Positions 21,441 through 32,182 of a DNA stretch of 64,000 nucleotides are shown here, piece after piece (within the stretch, counting starts at the first letter, position 1; each line of letters opens with the position of its first letter). Location: positions 1 through 64,000 of the forward strand of contig CAJJCP010000013.1 in assembly GCA_905182715.1 (NCBI GenBank), in the 5' to 3' direction. This DNA comes from an uncultured Candidatus Poseidoniales archaeon (GTDB taxonomy: Archaea > Thermoplasmatota > Poseidoniia > Poseidoniales > Poseidoniaceae). The notes under the pieces were generated by a model. The model did no database searches and was not told where the DNA came from. It was given only the letters and a program-made list of their open reading frames with translations. Both the position numbers and the translations under genes were made by a program.

Positions 21441-22457
21441 ATCTGCTTGTTCACGTGCGAGTTCTCGCATGTCATCAACTTCATCAAGTTCATCAACGAT
21501 TTCTTCACCCAAAAGCGTTTCAAGCACATCCTCCATGGTTACAATCCCCGCAGTACCACCAAACTCGTCTTGAACGAGAGCAAATTGCTGCCTTTCTTCG
21601 AGGAACATCTCGAGAACCTCATCAACGTTAGCCGTTGATGGTAACATGGTGACAGATTTCTTGAAATCACGCATAGGCAAATCCCATTCATCGCGGCTAG
21701 CAGCCATTAGAATTTCTGAACGAATCACGATGCCTGAAGCGTCATCGATTGTTTCATCAAAGACCGGAATCCGAGATACACGAATGATTTTGTGCTCATC
21801 TAACACTTCTTGAACAGTACTTGATGAATTGAATGCAGTCATCACGACCCGAGGGGTCATAATATCGACCACTTTGATCTCACGGAGTTTGAGTAGGTTT
21901 TGAATGACCTTACCTTCATCCTCCTCGATGATTCCTTCTTCTCCTCCAAGGTCGGCGAGTGCTGCAACATCATCACGTGTGACTAAAGCATGGTCGCCTT
22001 TTGGTAGAATCGCCTTGAGCGCTTGAATTGGGATAATTATAACCGCTAAAAGTTTAATCAAGATGTTCAATACTTTTCCTGTAAAAGGTGCCAATTTCTT
22101 CCAATATGCAGTTCCCAAAGTTTTCGGAATAATTTCAGACAAAAATAACACTGCAATTGTCAAAATGATTGAAGCTACTGTGAGGGCACTTTCTCCCCAA
22201 ATAGATTGTACTTCGGAACCAACACCAGCAGCGCCCATGGTGTGGGCGATGGTATTGAGTGTCAATATTGCAGTAAGTGGTTTGACGGCGTCATCTTCTT
22301 TGAGATTCGCCCAAATCGCACCACTTTTTTTACCATCCTTTTCCAATACGGCGATATAGGTATGTGGTATTGAAAGAACGACTGCTTCTAAAATAGAGCA
22401 GAGGAAGGAGACTCCGAGAGCGAGAGATGCATACAGGATTAAGGTGGTCATTGCCAT
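21423..22457 (-). CDS. CNNM/CorC-type (DUF21 + CBS) membrane protein
   Basis: DUF21-like TM domain, VVDIMTPRVVMTAF, FALVQDEFGGTAGIVTMEDVLETLLGEEIVDE. Confidence 0.88.
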   Translation of the reverse strand: MAMTTLILYASLALGVSFLCSILEAVVLSIPHTYIAVLEKDGKKSGAIWANLKEDDAVKPLTAILTLNTIAHTMGAAGVGSEVQSIWGESALTVASIILTIAVLFLSEIIPKTLGTAYWKKLAPFTGKVLNILIKLLAVIIIPIQALKAILPKGDHALVTRDDVAALADLGGEEGIIEEDEGKVIQNLLKLREIKVVDIMTPRVVMTAFNSSSTVQEVLDEHKIIRVSRIPVFDETIDDASGIVIRSEILMAASRDEWDLPMRDFKKSVTMLPSTANVDEVLEMFLEERQQFALVQDEFGGTAGIVTMEDVLETLLGEEIVDELDEVDDMRELAREQADLTENE

Positions 22458-22619
22458 GTGACTTCTGGGACTCCTAGCGGGTGGCCTGTCTTTAGGAAGA
22501 GCAAGGGGTTATTGAAAATGTCCCTTCGTACACTTTGCAACATCGAATTATGAAGCAGTTGTTAAAAGAACAGGGGTGAAAGTCAAGAGGTGAGTGCATT
22601 TCCAACGAATTGAGGGGCC

Positions 22620-24914
22620 GTGATGACCGATGAACATGTCTTGATTTGTGTCGCCTGGCCATATGCGAATGGCCCGCTACATCTTGGCCATGTTGCTGGG
22701 TGTTACCTTCCACCCGATATCCAAGCGCGCTTTGAACGGGCACGAGGAAATCGAGTACTCATGGTATCTGGTTCTGATGAACATGGTACTCCAATCACGG
22801 TCACTGCAGAACAGAACGGAATTACCCCGCAACAGGTTGTTGATGAGTACCACACCCTCAACGCAAAGGCCTTGTTAGACCTCGGATGCTCGTGGGAGCC
22901 TAAGGTAGATTCACGCGGAATTGAATTCGGTGGCTCTTTGTTTAACCGTACCACCGATCCACGTCACAAAGAAATGGTCCAAGAAAACTTTCTTCAATTG
23001 ATGAATGCCGGTCTCTTTGAAACCAAAACGATGGAACAATATTATGAGATTCACGCAGATGGCGGAGGTCGTTTCTTGCCAGACAGGTACGTGGAAGGCA
23101 TCTGCCCTGCCTGTTCCGCAGATGGTGCGAGGGGTGACCAATGCGACGAATGCGGTGCAACCTATGAATCATCTGAACTCAAAAACCCAGTTTCAAAGAT
23201 GAACCCTGGCGCTGCAATCGAAATACGAGATACCGACCACCTTTTCTACCGTCTCGACGCATTTCAAGGCGTTCTCGAACAACATGCTTCCAATCAGCAA
23301 GGCAGCTGGAAATCAAATGTCCGAGCAATGACCAAACAATGGCTCGATATGGGCTTGAGGCCACGTGCAGTCACCCGTGATCTGTCATGGGGCATTCCTT
23401 TACCAATGGATGGCGATGAATGGGATGGTAAGTGCGTCTATGTATGGTTCGAGGCAGTACAAGGTTATTCGACATGCGCCCGAATATGGGCTGAAGAAAT
23501 TGCAGCACCACACGACCACAGTCTCGGTAAGGATGCTTGGAAAAAGTGGTGGTGTGTAGCGGAAGATGGTACGATTCCTCGTCACTTGTATTTCCTTGGC
23601 AAAGATAACATTCCATTCCACACGGTCATTTGGCCTGCTCTCATCATGGGACTTAACCATGCAAAGAATGGCAAAACAATTGACGAACCGATTCAATTAC
23701 CGGGTCCGGGTGATTACGCATTAGAGTCAAATGTTCCTGCTATGGAATATTTGATGCTCGCAGGTGGTCAATTTTCTAAATCTCGGAAGCATGCTGTGTG
23801 GCTCCCATCTTTCTTGGAACGTTTCGACCCTGACACACTCCGCTACTATCTTGGAATTAATATGCCAGAAAACCATGACACGGATTTTAACTGGCCAGAC
23901 TTTGTTGAAAAAATCAACAGTGAACTTATTGCTGCATATGGTAATTTTGTTCATCGAGTTTTGACGCTTGGCGCCCGTTTACCATCATCTGAAACCGGTC
24001 CGTTCACTGCATTTGATCATCTCGTGAACACTCGTGAGACTCAACAGAAACTCGAAGCACTTCATGCATCGATTACCGAGTCTCTCTCACGACATCGATA
24101 CAAAGAAGCATTGAGGTTTGCAATGAATGCAGCTCAGGTTGGAAATCAATTGCTTCAATCAGCAACACCTTGGAAGTATCTTTCTGAATCTGATGATGGT
24201 TCGAACCCTCAGTATACCGATGAAAGGAATGCTGCAATGGCTTCTCTCTCCTTTGGTTGGCGCATTGCCAGATTCTTATCAATCACAATGCAGCCATTTT
24301 TGCCCTTCAGTTCTGCTCGACTCTGGTCATCGCTTGGCCAACCTGGAGATGTGTCACAAATCCCCTGGGATTCCGCAATCGATTGGACAGAACCAATGAC
24401 ATGGAATACTGCCAAACCCGAACCCTTGTTCCAACGTCTCGATTTAGAAGAAATTCTCGCCTCTGAACAGTCACTTGTTGACTCTTCGGAATCGAAAGAA
24501 CAGCCTGGCCACACAGTAAAAGGTGGTAAAAAGAAGAAGAAACCCACGGAGGAACCAAAGATGACAGACGCACCAGAAGGAATAACATACCTCGATTTCG
24601 AGACATTTATGGAAGTTGACTTACGAGTTGGAAAGATTACTACGGTTGAAGACCACCCGAATGCGGACCGTTTGTTCGTCGTATCAATTGATGATGGAAC
24701 TGAACAAGGCAGGACCATTTGTGCAGGTTTGAAGGAATATTATTCTGCAGAAGAGATGACCGGTAAATCAGTGGTATTTGTTGCGAATCTCAAACCGCGT
24801 GCTTTGCGCGGCGTCACTTCAGAAGGGATGATGCTCGCAGCAGATGACGGTGAGGGTAAGGTTCGCCTCATTACCATCGATGGTGATATTTCAACAGGTT
24901 CACAAGTACGTTGA
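22620..24914 (+). CDS. metG: Methionyl-tRNA synthetase with fused C-terminal tRNA-binding (EMAPII/Trbp) domain
   Basis: CVAWPYANGPLHLGHVAGCYLP, KFSKSRKHAVW-type KMSKS region (FSKSR), C-terminal DLRVGKITTVEDHPNADRLFVVSID. Confidence 0.93.
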   Translation: MMTDEHVLICVAWPYANGPLHLGHVAGCYLPPDIQARFERARGNRVLMVSGSDEHGTPITVTAEQNGITPQQVVDEYHTLNAKALLDLGCSWEPKVDSRGIEFGGSLFNRTTDPRHKEMVQENFLQLMNAGLFETKTMEQYYEIHADGGGRFLPDRYVEGICPACSADGARGDQCDECGATYESSELKNPVSKMNPGAAIEIRDTDHLFYRLDAFQGVLEQHASNQQGSWKSNVRAMTKQWLDMGLRPRAVTRDLSWGIPLPMDGDEWDGKCVYVWFEAVQGYSTCARIWAEEIAAPHDHSLGKDAWKKWWCVAEDGTIPRHLYFLGKDNIPFHTVIWPALIMGLNHAKNGKTIDEPIQLPGPGDYALESNVPAMEYLMLAGGQFSKSRKHAVWLPSFLERFDPDTLRYYLGINMPENHDTDFNWPDFVEKINSELIAAYGNFVHRVLTLGARLPSSETGPFTAFDHLVNTRETQQKLEALHASITESLSRHRYKEALRFAMNAAQVGNQLLQSATPWKYLSESDDGSNPQYTDERNAAMASLSFGWRIARFLSITMQPFLPFSSARLWSSLGQPGDVSQIPWDSAIDWTEPMTWNTAKPEPLFQRLDLEEILASEQSLVDSSESKEQPGHTVKGGKKKKKPTEEPKMTDAPEGITYLDFETFMEVDLRVGKITTVEDHPNADRLFVVSIDDGTEQGRTICAGLKEYYSAEEMTGKSVVFVANLKPRALRGVTSEGMMLAADDGEGKVRLITIDGDISTGSQVR

Positions 24915-25544
24915 TCACTGAGACATACGCTCATGAACTGCATGCATAATTTTACGTGATATTTCACTGCACTCCATCCGGATAGCAGGTACTCGTTCTC
25001 TCATTTCGCCACCCATATCTTCCGGCAACGACTGTAGATTTATTTCGACATTGAAGAGTGCGCCTTTGACAGCAGCACTTGCTAAAAGTGCCGCAACACC
25101 TACGTCCGATACGGCATTTCCATTCCCATGTACGGCGAGTGCTTCTTGGCAACTGAGCAGTTCCATGCCGAGTACAACGGTTTCGTAAGGAATCTCGGAT
25201 GCTTTGAGCGTAGCCTGTCGAATACTGTTACGCCGTATTTGGATTTCTTCATCGTTTGACTTGGGGAGTCGGAATGCCGCCATTACTTGGTCAAAAGCAT
25301 CACTGTCAAGTTGTGCGAGTTCACCAGAACGACTGTATGTCTTGTCACAAATGGCTTCAGCTTTTTCAGCACCAATCCAACCTTCTTGCCATTTCTCTTT
25401 GCCTAAAGTCAATTGTGCGACCATTCGAGTGAGTGCAGTAGCTTGGCCCAATGCAACTGCTGCAGCAGTTCCCCCACCAGGGGTTGGGTCGGATGAGGCC
25501 AAAGCATCTTGGAAATCGCCAAGAGTCATGTCCATCCAGTTCAT
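24915..25544 (-). CDS. fchA: Methenyltetrahydrofolate cyclohydrolase / formiminotransferase-cyclodeaminase family
   Basis: DPTPGGGTAAAVALGQATALTRMVAQLTLGK; overlaps ftcD. Confidence 0.82.
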   Translation of the reverse strand: MNWMDMTLGDFQDALASSDPTPGGGTAAAVALGQATALTRMVAQLTLGKEKWQEGWIGAEKAEAICDKTYSRSGELAQLDSDAFDQVMAAFRLPKSNDEEIQIRRNSIRQATLKASEIPYETVVLGMELLSCQEALAVHGNGNAVSDVGVAALLASAAVKGALFNVEINLQSLPEDMGGEMRERVPAIRMECSEISRKIMHAVHERMSQ

Positions 25545-26587
25545 GCTTTCACCGCCTCGAGCAATGCCCATTCAATTATTCTTTTTTCAGGTACAAAGGT
25601 TTCAAGGCGACTTAATCCCAAACCTTCGATCGCTGCGTTCACAAGTATCCGTTCATCCATTTCTCCTTCTTCGGCATACCAGCGTCCTGATTCAAGCATT
25701 GCTTCAAGCGGAACTAATCCTACAAGTTCACTGCCTGGAGTTTCAATACCGTGATCGCTTGCAATACTTTTGCATGCTTCATAGGCTACATGCATAGGAC
25801 ATTGTTCGACATCTCGCAAATTCATCGAAACTTGGCTGATGCCATGGGTTTCAAGTGAGACGCCCATACCTTGTACCATCGGTAAAATACCACTGATGCG
25901 CATTTTTCTACCGTCTGGTTGTTTGATGAGCCGTCCAGTTGACCGAACAAGGGAACCGATTTTCTTTGCCACCACAGCATCAGGTTCACCGATATTGACG
26001 TTATATGCAACTAAGATTCCTCTCGCCCCAATCGTAATGCCGCCAGAGCGTTTGGCTTGTTCGGTCCACTCTTTTGGACCATAATCAGGAAAACGTGTGT
26101 TTTCTGAATGAGGCGTTACACCACCATTAAGCCGTGCCTCTAATCCTTCATATTGGCCCTTTCGAATTGTTGAAAGTAAATTCTTCTCATCATTCAACGC
26201 TGCCGCCCCATACAAAAATGTAGGGACATTACATTCATTCCCAACACGTTGTGCTAATGAATGAGCCAATTCCACACAATCGTCCATATCCATTCCTTTC
26301 AACGGGACAAATGGGCAGACATCTACTGCTCCAAGCCGTGGATGTTCACCTTCATGCCCCGTCATATCAATTTCTTCTGTTGCCTTTTGAATGAGTCGGA
26401 ATGCAGCCTCCTTGACCGCTTCTGGAGCCCCTGCAATGGTGATGACAGTTCTATTGTAATCGCTGTCAGGTTCTACGCCCAGAACTGCACACCCTTCTAT
26501 CCCGCGAACGACCGAAATAATGCGTTCGATTTTATCGGAATCGCGACCTTCGGATATATTCGGTACGCATTCAACTATTGCTTCCAT
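25541..26587 (-). CDS. ftcD: Glutamate formimidoyltransferase
   Basis: MEAIVECVPNISEGRD, GHEGEHPRLGAVDVCPFVPL, MNLRDVEQCPMHVAYE. Confidence 0.9.
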   Translation of the reverse strand: MEAIVECVPNISEGRDSDKIERIISVVRGIEGCAVLGVEPDSDYNRTVITIAGAPEAVKEAAFRLIQKATEEIDMTGHEGEHPRLGAVDVCPFVPLKGMDMDDCVELAHSLAQRVGNECNVPTFLYGAAALNDEKNLLSTIRKGQYEGLEARLNGGVTPHSENTRFPDYGPKEWTEQAKRSGGITIGARGILVAYNVNIGEPDAVVAKKIGSLVRSTGRLIKQPDGRKMRISGILPMVQGMGVSLETHGISQVSMNLRDVEQCPMHVAYEACKSIASDHGIETPGSELVGLVPLEAMLESGRWYAEEGEMDERILVNAAIEGLGLSRLETFVPEKRIIEWALLEAVKA

Positions 26588-26640
26588 ACGCCGAGGTTGA
26601 AGAGACGGGCTTTGAATGTTAACGCTTCGATTGAAGAAAA

Positions 26641-27942
26641 TCATCCATATAGGGCATCGGGTGAAGAGGTCACACCGCTGGTTGATTTCTTAATTTGAAT
26701 TCTTTCAACAGCGAGTAAGAGATCTGCCTGCGTGATTTTGTTCCGCTTGTCTCGAATTGCAACCATTCCTGCTTCGACGCATGTTGCTTTGAGTTCGGCA
26801 CCTGAATAGCCTTCAGTTTTATCGACAATCGCTTTCAAATTGACTCGTGAAGTTGACATTTTGGAGGTGTGGAGAGCAAGTATATCTTTGCGGCCTGCAG
26901 CATCTGGAAGCGGTATCGTCACAATACGGTCGAAACGACCTGGTCGTAACAATGCATCATCGAGAATATCGGGTCTGTTGGTTGCAGCAATAATCTTGAC
27001 ATTCTCAAGCGAGTCGAAACCATCGAGTTCTGCAAGTAATTGCATCAATGTTCGCTGAACTTCACGGTCCCCACTTGTAGAACCATCCAATCTTTTGGCA
27101 CCAATAGCATCAATTTCATCTAAGAAAATTATTGATGGTGATTTTTCTTTTGCCAAGGAAAATAATTCACGAACCATTCGCCCGCCCTCTCCGATGTATT
27201 TTTGCGCCAATTCGCTACCAACCATCCGAATAAATGTGGCATCTGTTTGATGAGCCACGGCTTTTGCGAGAAGTGTTTTCCCACAACCTGGCGGGCCGAC
27301 GAGTAAAATTCCCTTTGGTGGAATAATCCCAATATCGGTGAACAATTTCGGCTCGAGGAGTGGCAATTCAATCGCTTCTCGAATGGTTTGAATTTGCTCA
27401 TCAAGTCCAGCAACTGAATCATAAGTAACATCTGGTTTCTCAACCATTTCTGCCCCACTCACCATCGGGTCCCATGCTTCATGCAGTACTTCAATGACTG
27501 CCAAAGTATCTTGATTCAATGCAACGCGTGTACCTGGCTTCAATCGTTCAGGGTCTAAGCGTTGATTGAGGGAGACTTGGAATACAGTTCCATTCGATGA
27601 ACGAACGATTGCGGTACGCTCGTCGAGAACATCTTGTAAGTGTCCGATAATCAGTGGTGGAGTTTTCAACAATCGGACTTCATCATCGAGGCGTGTAGCT
27701 CTCTTCTTCAGTGTACGTATCTCTGTTTCCAAATATGAACGTTCATTGATTAAATTCTGAGAATCATCAAGAAGTTTTTGATAATCTTCTTCTAATTGTT
27801 TAATCTCATCATCAGAGTGTGATGGATGAGGGGTATTGCTTTTTTCAACCTCGGAACTCATTGGACTCAAACACTCGTCGTGGCTACAGTTTGTTAAGTC
27901 GTCGCTCTCGTAAATTGCTGTCATTCCTTCCGAAGGCTTCAA
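26641..27942 (-). CDS. pan: Proteasome-activating nucleotidase (AAA ATPase) with C-terminal HbYX-like LYG
   Basis: N-terminal coiled coil, LVGPPGCGKTLLAKAVAHQTDATFIRMVGSELAQKYIGEG, SRH DILDDALLRPGRFD, C-terminus ALYG. Confidence 0.92.
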   Translation of the reverse strand: MKPSEGMTAIYESDDLTNCSHDECLSPMSSEVEKSNTPHPSHSDDEIKQLEEDYQKLLDDSQNLINERSYLETEIRTLKKRATRLDDEVRLLKTPPLIIGHLQDVLDERTAIVRSSNGTVFQVSLNQRLDPERLKPGTRVALNQDTLAVIEVLHEAWDPMVSGAEMVEKPDVTYDSVAGLDEQIQTIREAIELPLLEPKLFTDIGIIPPKGILLVGPPGCGKTLLAKAVAHQTDATFIRMVGSELAQKYIGEGGRMVRELFSLAKEKSPSIIFLDEIDAIGAKRLDGSTSGDREVQRTLMQLLAELDGFDSLENVKIIAATNRPDILDDALLRPGRFDRIVTIPLPDAAGRKDILALHTSKMSTSRVNLKAIVDKTEGYSGAELKATCVEAGMVAIRDKRNKITQADLLLAVERIQIKKSTSGVTSSPDALYG

Positions 27943-27979
27943 AGACAGTCACCATGAGCACTATGTGGGACTGAGTGGC

Positions 27980-28483
27980 ATGGCAGATTGTGAATTATGT
28001 GGTGCAATGAAAGTCAGTGTCCGTCACGTCAAAATGGGGAAGGCAGAAGTTGCTGCTTGTGCCCGTTGTTCCGAAAAAATGAACCTCGGCCCTAAGGAAA
28101 CAGCACCCGGTTTAGCACGTGCTCAAAGTATGAATGCGCGCCCTGCTCACCTCACACCATATTCGGCGAAGGGTAAGAAAGGCAAAGACATCATGCTCAA
28201 ATCAACATTGGAACTCGTTGATGATTATGCTCTGCGTATTACAGCAGCTCGGAAGGCAAAGGGTTGGAACCAAGCAACGCTCGGTAAAAGAATGGCTGAA
28301 ACTGTGAACATTATCAAATCTACAGAAAGCGGTAAGAGGCCGACGGACTCTGTCCTCAAGAAGTTTGAACGAGTCCTTTCGATTACACTCTATGAGGCAT
28401 CCACACCCTCTCAAACACAACGAGTTGACACTTCAACAGGGCGTGGAATGACGCTTGGCGATTACCTTGATGACCTCAGGTGA
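27980..28483 (+). CDS. MBF1-like transcription factor (zinc ribbon + HTH)
   Basis: CELCGAMK...CARCSE plus HTH ITAARKAKGWNQATLGKRMAETVNIIKSTESGKRPT. Confidence 0.85.
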   Translation: MADCELCGAMKVSVRHVKMGKAEVAACARCSEKMNLGPKETAPGLARAQSMNARPAHLTPYSAKGKKGKDIMLKSTLELVDDYALRITAARKAKGWNQATLGKRMAETVNIIKSTESGKRPTDSVLKKFERVLSITLYEASTPSQTQRVDTSTGRGMTLGDYLDDLR

Positions 28484-28487
28484 TTCC

Positions 28488-29048
28488 ATGCCTAAGATTT
28501 CAGTTCACGCGGTTTGGCTTGCTCAGGATGACCCAAAGAAAAACACTGCAGTACTTGCTTCTAAAAGAGGCAATTTACGTCTTCACAAGCGACTTAACAC
28601 CCTTCCAAAGCGGGGCATTATCCTTGAACCATTGTGCGGAAAAGTGTTTGGGCCAGAAGATCATCAATTGCTTCTCAAAGGTGGTTCACTCGTTGGACTT
28701 GATTGCAGTTGGGCGCACATCGAAGAAAGTGTTCGGCAAGTGATGAAGAAAACGAGACTGCAACCTCGTATGCTTCCACTTCTCTTAGCCGCCAACCCCG
28801 TCAATTGGGGGAAACCCGGGCGCCTCACAACTGCTGAAGCGCTTGCAACAGTTCTGTACCTCATAGGCGAAAGGGAACAGGCGAGAGAGGTTCTGGGTGC
28901 ATTCCGTTGGGGTGAACGCTTTTTCGAACTCAACAAGGAGCCCTTAGACGCGTATGCTGAAGCGAAGTCGAGTAGCGAATTAGTCGATTTACAATTCGAA
29001 TTTTTTGATATTGAACGTCCAGATGAATCCGAAGAGACTTCAAGTTGA
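28488..29048 (+). CDS. tsr3: Tsr3/DUF367 rRNA aminocarboxypropyltransferase
   Basis: VGLDCSWAHIEES, RMLPLLLAANPVNWGKPGRLTTAEALATVLYLIGE. Confidence 0.88.
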   Translation: MPKISVHAVWLAQDDPKKNTAVLASKRGNLRLHKRLNTLPKRGIILEPLCGKVFGPEDHQLLLKGGSLVGLDCSWAHIEESVRQVMKKTRLQPRMLPLLLAANPVNWGKPGRLTTAEALATVLYLIGEREQAREVLGAFRWGERFFELNKEPLDAYAEAKSSSELVDLQFEFFDIERPDESEETSS

Positions 29049-29064
29049 GTTTGTATAGCGAATC

Positions 29065-29835
29065 ATGGAGCGTAGCCGCCGCATAGGCATTCACCGATAT
29101 TCCGCAGGCAGCTCCCATCTTGCAGAAGACCATTTGGCCAGTGAAACATTAATTCACTTACATTCAGATGAGAAAAAAATTGCAAGTTTACTCGGAACAC
29201 CGATCGACCTCAAGGAATTGTTTCTCGGTCACGCATGCAGTGAAGGGTATGGGTGCTTTCCAGATGCAGAGATTGTAGCAGAACAATCGCAGAGTGGTTC
29301 TGTCAATGTTTCGCTGAACCAAGTTGTCTCTTCTCCGAATTCGAATCGACGAGTGATCACTTCCTCTTGCGGTGCATGTAATGCAGACGGATTAGAAGAA
29401 TTAATGACTGGTTTACCGATGTATTCCAGTAGCCATCCGCAAACCCAACACACGATACTTTACCAAGCCTTAGAGTCAATGAAATCACTCCAAATCGGTT
29501 TTGCTGAAACTGGTGGCATGCATGCAGCAGCACTTTGGAATCACCAATTTGGTTTGCGGCACCTGAAAGAGGATATTGGACGTCACAATGCTGTGGACAA
29601 AACGATTGGCAGTGGATTAATTGAAGGCGTTTCTTTTGGTGAGGAATTACTGTTCCTTTCGGGAAGGTGTGGATGGGATATTGTTGCGAAAGCGGCTCGC
29701 TCAGGCATCGGCACAATCGTCTGTATAGGTGCTTGCTCTACATTAGCAGCTGATACAGCTCGAAGCCTTGGTATGCGAATCTATTCATTCATGAAGCGTG
29801 AGAGTAGTGTCGCAATAGGCCTTGTTTCTCACTGA
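29065..29835 (+). CDS. fdhD: Formate dehydrogenase accessory sulfurtransferase FdhD
   Basis: TSSCGACNADGLEEL, FAETGGMHAAALW, EDIGRHNAVDKTIG, SGRCGWDIVAKAARSGI. Confidence 0.9.
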   Translation: MERSRRIGIHRYSAGSSHLAEDHLASETLIHLHSDEKKIASLLGTPIDLKELFLGHACSEGYGCFPDAEIVAEQSQSGSVNVSLNQVVSSPNSNRRVITSSCGACNADGLEELMTGLPMYSSSHPQTQHTILYQALESMKSLQIGFAETGGMHAAALWNHQFGLRHLKEDIGRHNAVDKTIGSGLIEGVSFGEELLFLSGRCGWDIVAKAARSGIGTIVCIGACSTLAADTARSLGMRIYSFMKRESSVAIGLVSH

Positions 29836-32176
29836 GAATACAACAAGGCTTGAGAACCCCCCCTACGCAGGACAACTTGGTGAGCGTATGAGGGATGATG
29901 TCCGAGCAGATACTCCACCCGACCAACGTTCATTGAAAATAAAGAAGCCAAAGAAAATGGCTGCTGGGATTCCGGCTGTTACCTCATCGATGTTGCATGG
30001 AATCAAAAAAATGGGATTGGTACGTTCTGCGAAAACACTCACCATGGTAAATCAGCAGAATGGTTTCGATTGCCCTGGTTGCGCATGGCCGGACCCGGAA
30101 CATCGTACACATTTCGAATTTTGTGAAAATGGGGCGAAGGCTGTAGCCGATGAAGCGACGAAAAGTAGAGTCACGCCTGCCTTCTTTGCAAAGCATAGCG
30201 TTCAAGAACTCGCTGAACAAAGTGATTACTGGTTAAACAAACAAGGTCGACTTACGCACCCTATGCATCTTGTCGAAGGCAGTTCGCACTATGCTCCAAT
30301 TTCTTGGGAAAGTGCTTTTGAAATCATTGCTGCAGAAATTAAATCAATGGAACACCCCGATCGTTCAGTGTTCTACACCTCTGGGCGAACAAGTAACGAG
30401 GCGGCATTTCTCTACCAAGCCATGGTTCGAAGTATTGGGACAAATAATCTTCCCGATTGCTCAAATATGTGTCATGAATCAAGCGGCAAAGGACTTGGCC
30501 CCACAATTGGAATCGGTAAAGGAACCGTCCATCTTGAGGACTTCAACCACGCTGATGTGATCATGGTCATTGGTCAAAATCCAGGTACAAATCATCCTCG
30601 AATGTTAACTGCCTTACGTGATGCTAAAAAGAAGGGTGCAAAAATAATTCACATTAATCCTCTGCCAGAGGCCGGTCTTGAACGTTTCAAACACCCACAG
30701 GATTACATGAAATTGGATTTCAGCACTACGAAATTAGCAGATTACCATCTACCAGTACGCATTGGTGGTGATGCTGCATTGATGAAGGGATTTATCAAAG
30801 TACATTCCGAATATGGAGGATTAGATCAAGATTTTATCGACAAGAGTACTGAAGGTTTTCGAACGATGGTCGAACAAGCTCAATCCTATACTTGGCCAGT
30901 CCTTGAATTGGATTCTGGCATTGAGGAGGAACACATTAGAGAAGTCGGCAAAGTTTTGGCGAGATCAAAAGCAACCATTGCTTGCTGGGCTATGGGTCTC
31001 ACTCAACAACCAAATGGAGTTTCAGTTATCCAAGAAATAGTCAATCTCCTGCTCATGGGGGGGCATGTCGGACGCCCTGGAGCAGGATTCTGCCCCGTAC
31101 GCGGCCACTCCAATGTCCAAGGTGACCGTACCGTCGGTATTTGGGAAGCAGCACCTCCTGAATTTATCAAAAAGATGGAAGAGGGGCTAAACATTTCCAT
31201 TCCAGAAGAACACGGTTATGATGTAGTGAATGCAATACATGCGATGAGGAAAGGCGAAGTTGATGTTTTCTTTTGCATGGGTGGTAATTTTATTTCTGCA
31301 ACCCCCGATACGCACGCCACTGCTGAAGGAATACGCAACGTTGGTCTCACCGTCCAAGTTTCGACAAAACTCAACCGTTCACACCTTGTAACCGGCAAGC
31401 AAGCTATTATCTTACCGTGTCTTGGACGTACAGAACTCGATATTCAGGGCGATACACCTCAATTCGTCACGGTCGAGAACTCTATGGGGATTGTTCACCA
31501 ATCTCGCGGAGGACTTCAACCAGCATCGAAGGAATTGCGAAGTGAACCCTGGATAGTGTCACATCTCGCATCACATCTGTTCACAGACTCTCCAATTAAG
31601 TGGCTCGAGATATCCGGTAACTACGATTATATTCGCGATTTAATGGAGCGTTCACTCTTCGGATTCGACAATTATAACGAACGAGTCAGGAATGAAAATG
31701 GATTCTTACTCCCGAACCCCCCTCGAGACTCTCGCACGTTTTCCACACCATCGGGTAAAGCACATTTTACCACACATCCACTTCCGAACCTTGCCGTGGG
31801 CGAAGATCGTTACATCATGATGACAATTCGGTCCCACGACCAGTATAACACAACAATTTACGATGTCCATGACCGCTATCGAGGACTCAGTGGGAATCGA
31901 AGAATCGTATTGATGAACGCACTCGACATGGTTGAAAGAGGTTGGAAAAACCGTCAACACATATCAATTACAAGTCACTTTGAAGGGGAGACTCGACACT
32001 CCACCGGTTGGCTGGTAGTCGCTTATGAAATTCCTCGTAAAAATATCGCCACATACTTTCCAGAGGCGAACTCATTGGTCCCATTGAATTCTACTGCTGC
32101 AGTTTCAAATACGCCCACTTCAAAATGGATCGAAGTATCGCTTGAATCAGATAAATCCCTCTTCGAATGGAGATGA
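29822..32176 (+). CDS. FdhF/YdeP-family molybdopterin oxidoreductase (start may be about 29888)
   Basis: NQQNGFDCPGCAWPDPEHRTHFEFCENGAKA, HESSGKGLGPTIGIGKGTV, GRPGAGFCPVRGHSNVQGDRTVGI. Confidence 0.88.
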   Translation: MFLTENTTRLENPPYAGQLGERMRDDVRADTPPDQRSLKIKKPKKMAAGIPAVTSSMLHGIKKMGLVRSAKTLTMVNQQNGFDCPGCAWPDPEHRTHFEFCENGAKAVADEATKSRVTPAFFAKHSVQELAEQSDYWLNKQGRLTHPMHLVEGSSHYAPISWESAFEIIAAEIKSMEHPDRSVFYTSGRTSNEAAFLYQAMVRSIGTNNLPDCSNMCHESSGKGLGPTIGIGKGTVHLEDFNHADVIMVIGQNPGTNHPRMLTALRDAKKKGAKIIHINPLPEAGLERFKHPQDYMKLDFSTTKLADYHLPVRIGGDAALMKGFIKVHSEYGGLDQDFIDKSTEGFRTMVEQAQSYTWPVLELDSGIEEEHIREVGKVLARSKATIACWAMGLTQQPNGVSVIQEIVNLLLMGGHVGRPGAGFCPVRGHSNVQGDRTVGIWEAAPPEFIKKMEEGLNISIPEEHGYDVVNAIHAMRKGEVDVFFCMGGNFISATPDTHATAEGIRNVGLTVQVSTKLNRSHLVTGKQAIILPCLGRTELDIQGDTPQFVTVENSMGIVHQSRGGLQPASKELRSEPWIVSHLASHLFTDSPIKWLEISGNYDYIRDLMERSLFGFDNYNERVRNENGFLLPNPPRDSRTFSTPSGKAHFTTHPLPNLAVGEDRYIMMTIRSHDQYNTTIYDVHDRYRGLSGNRRIVLMNALDMVERGWKNRQHISITSHFEGETRHSTGWLVVAYEIPRKNIATYFPEANSLVPLNSTAAVSNTPTSKWIEVSLESDKSLFEWR

Positions 32177-32182
32177 AGAGGA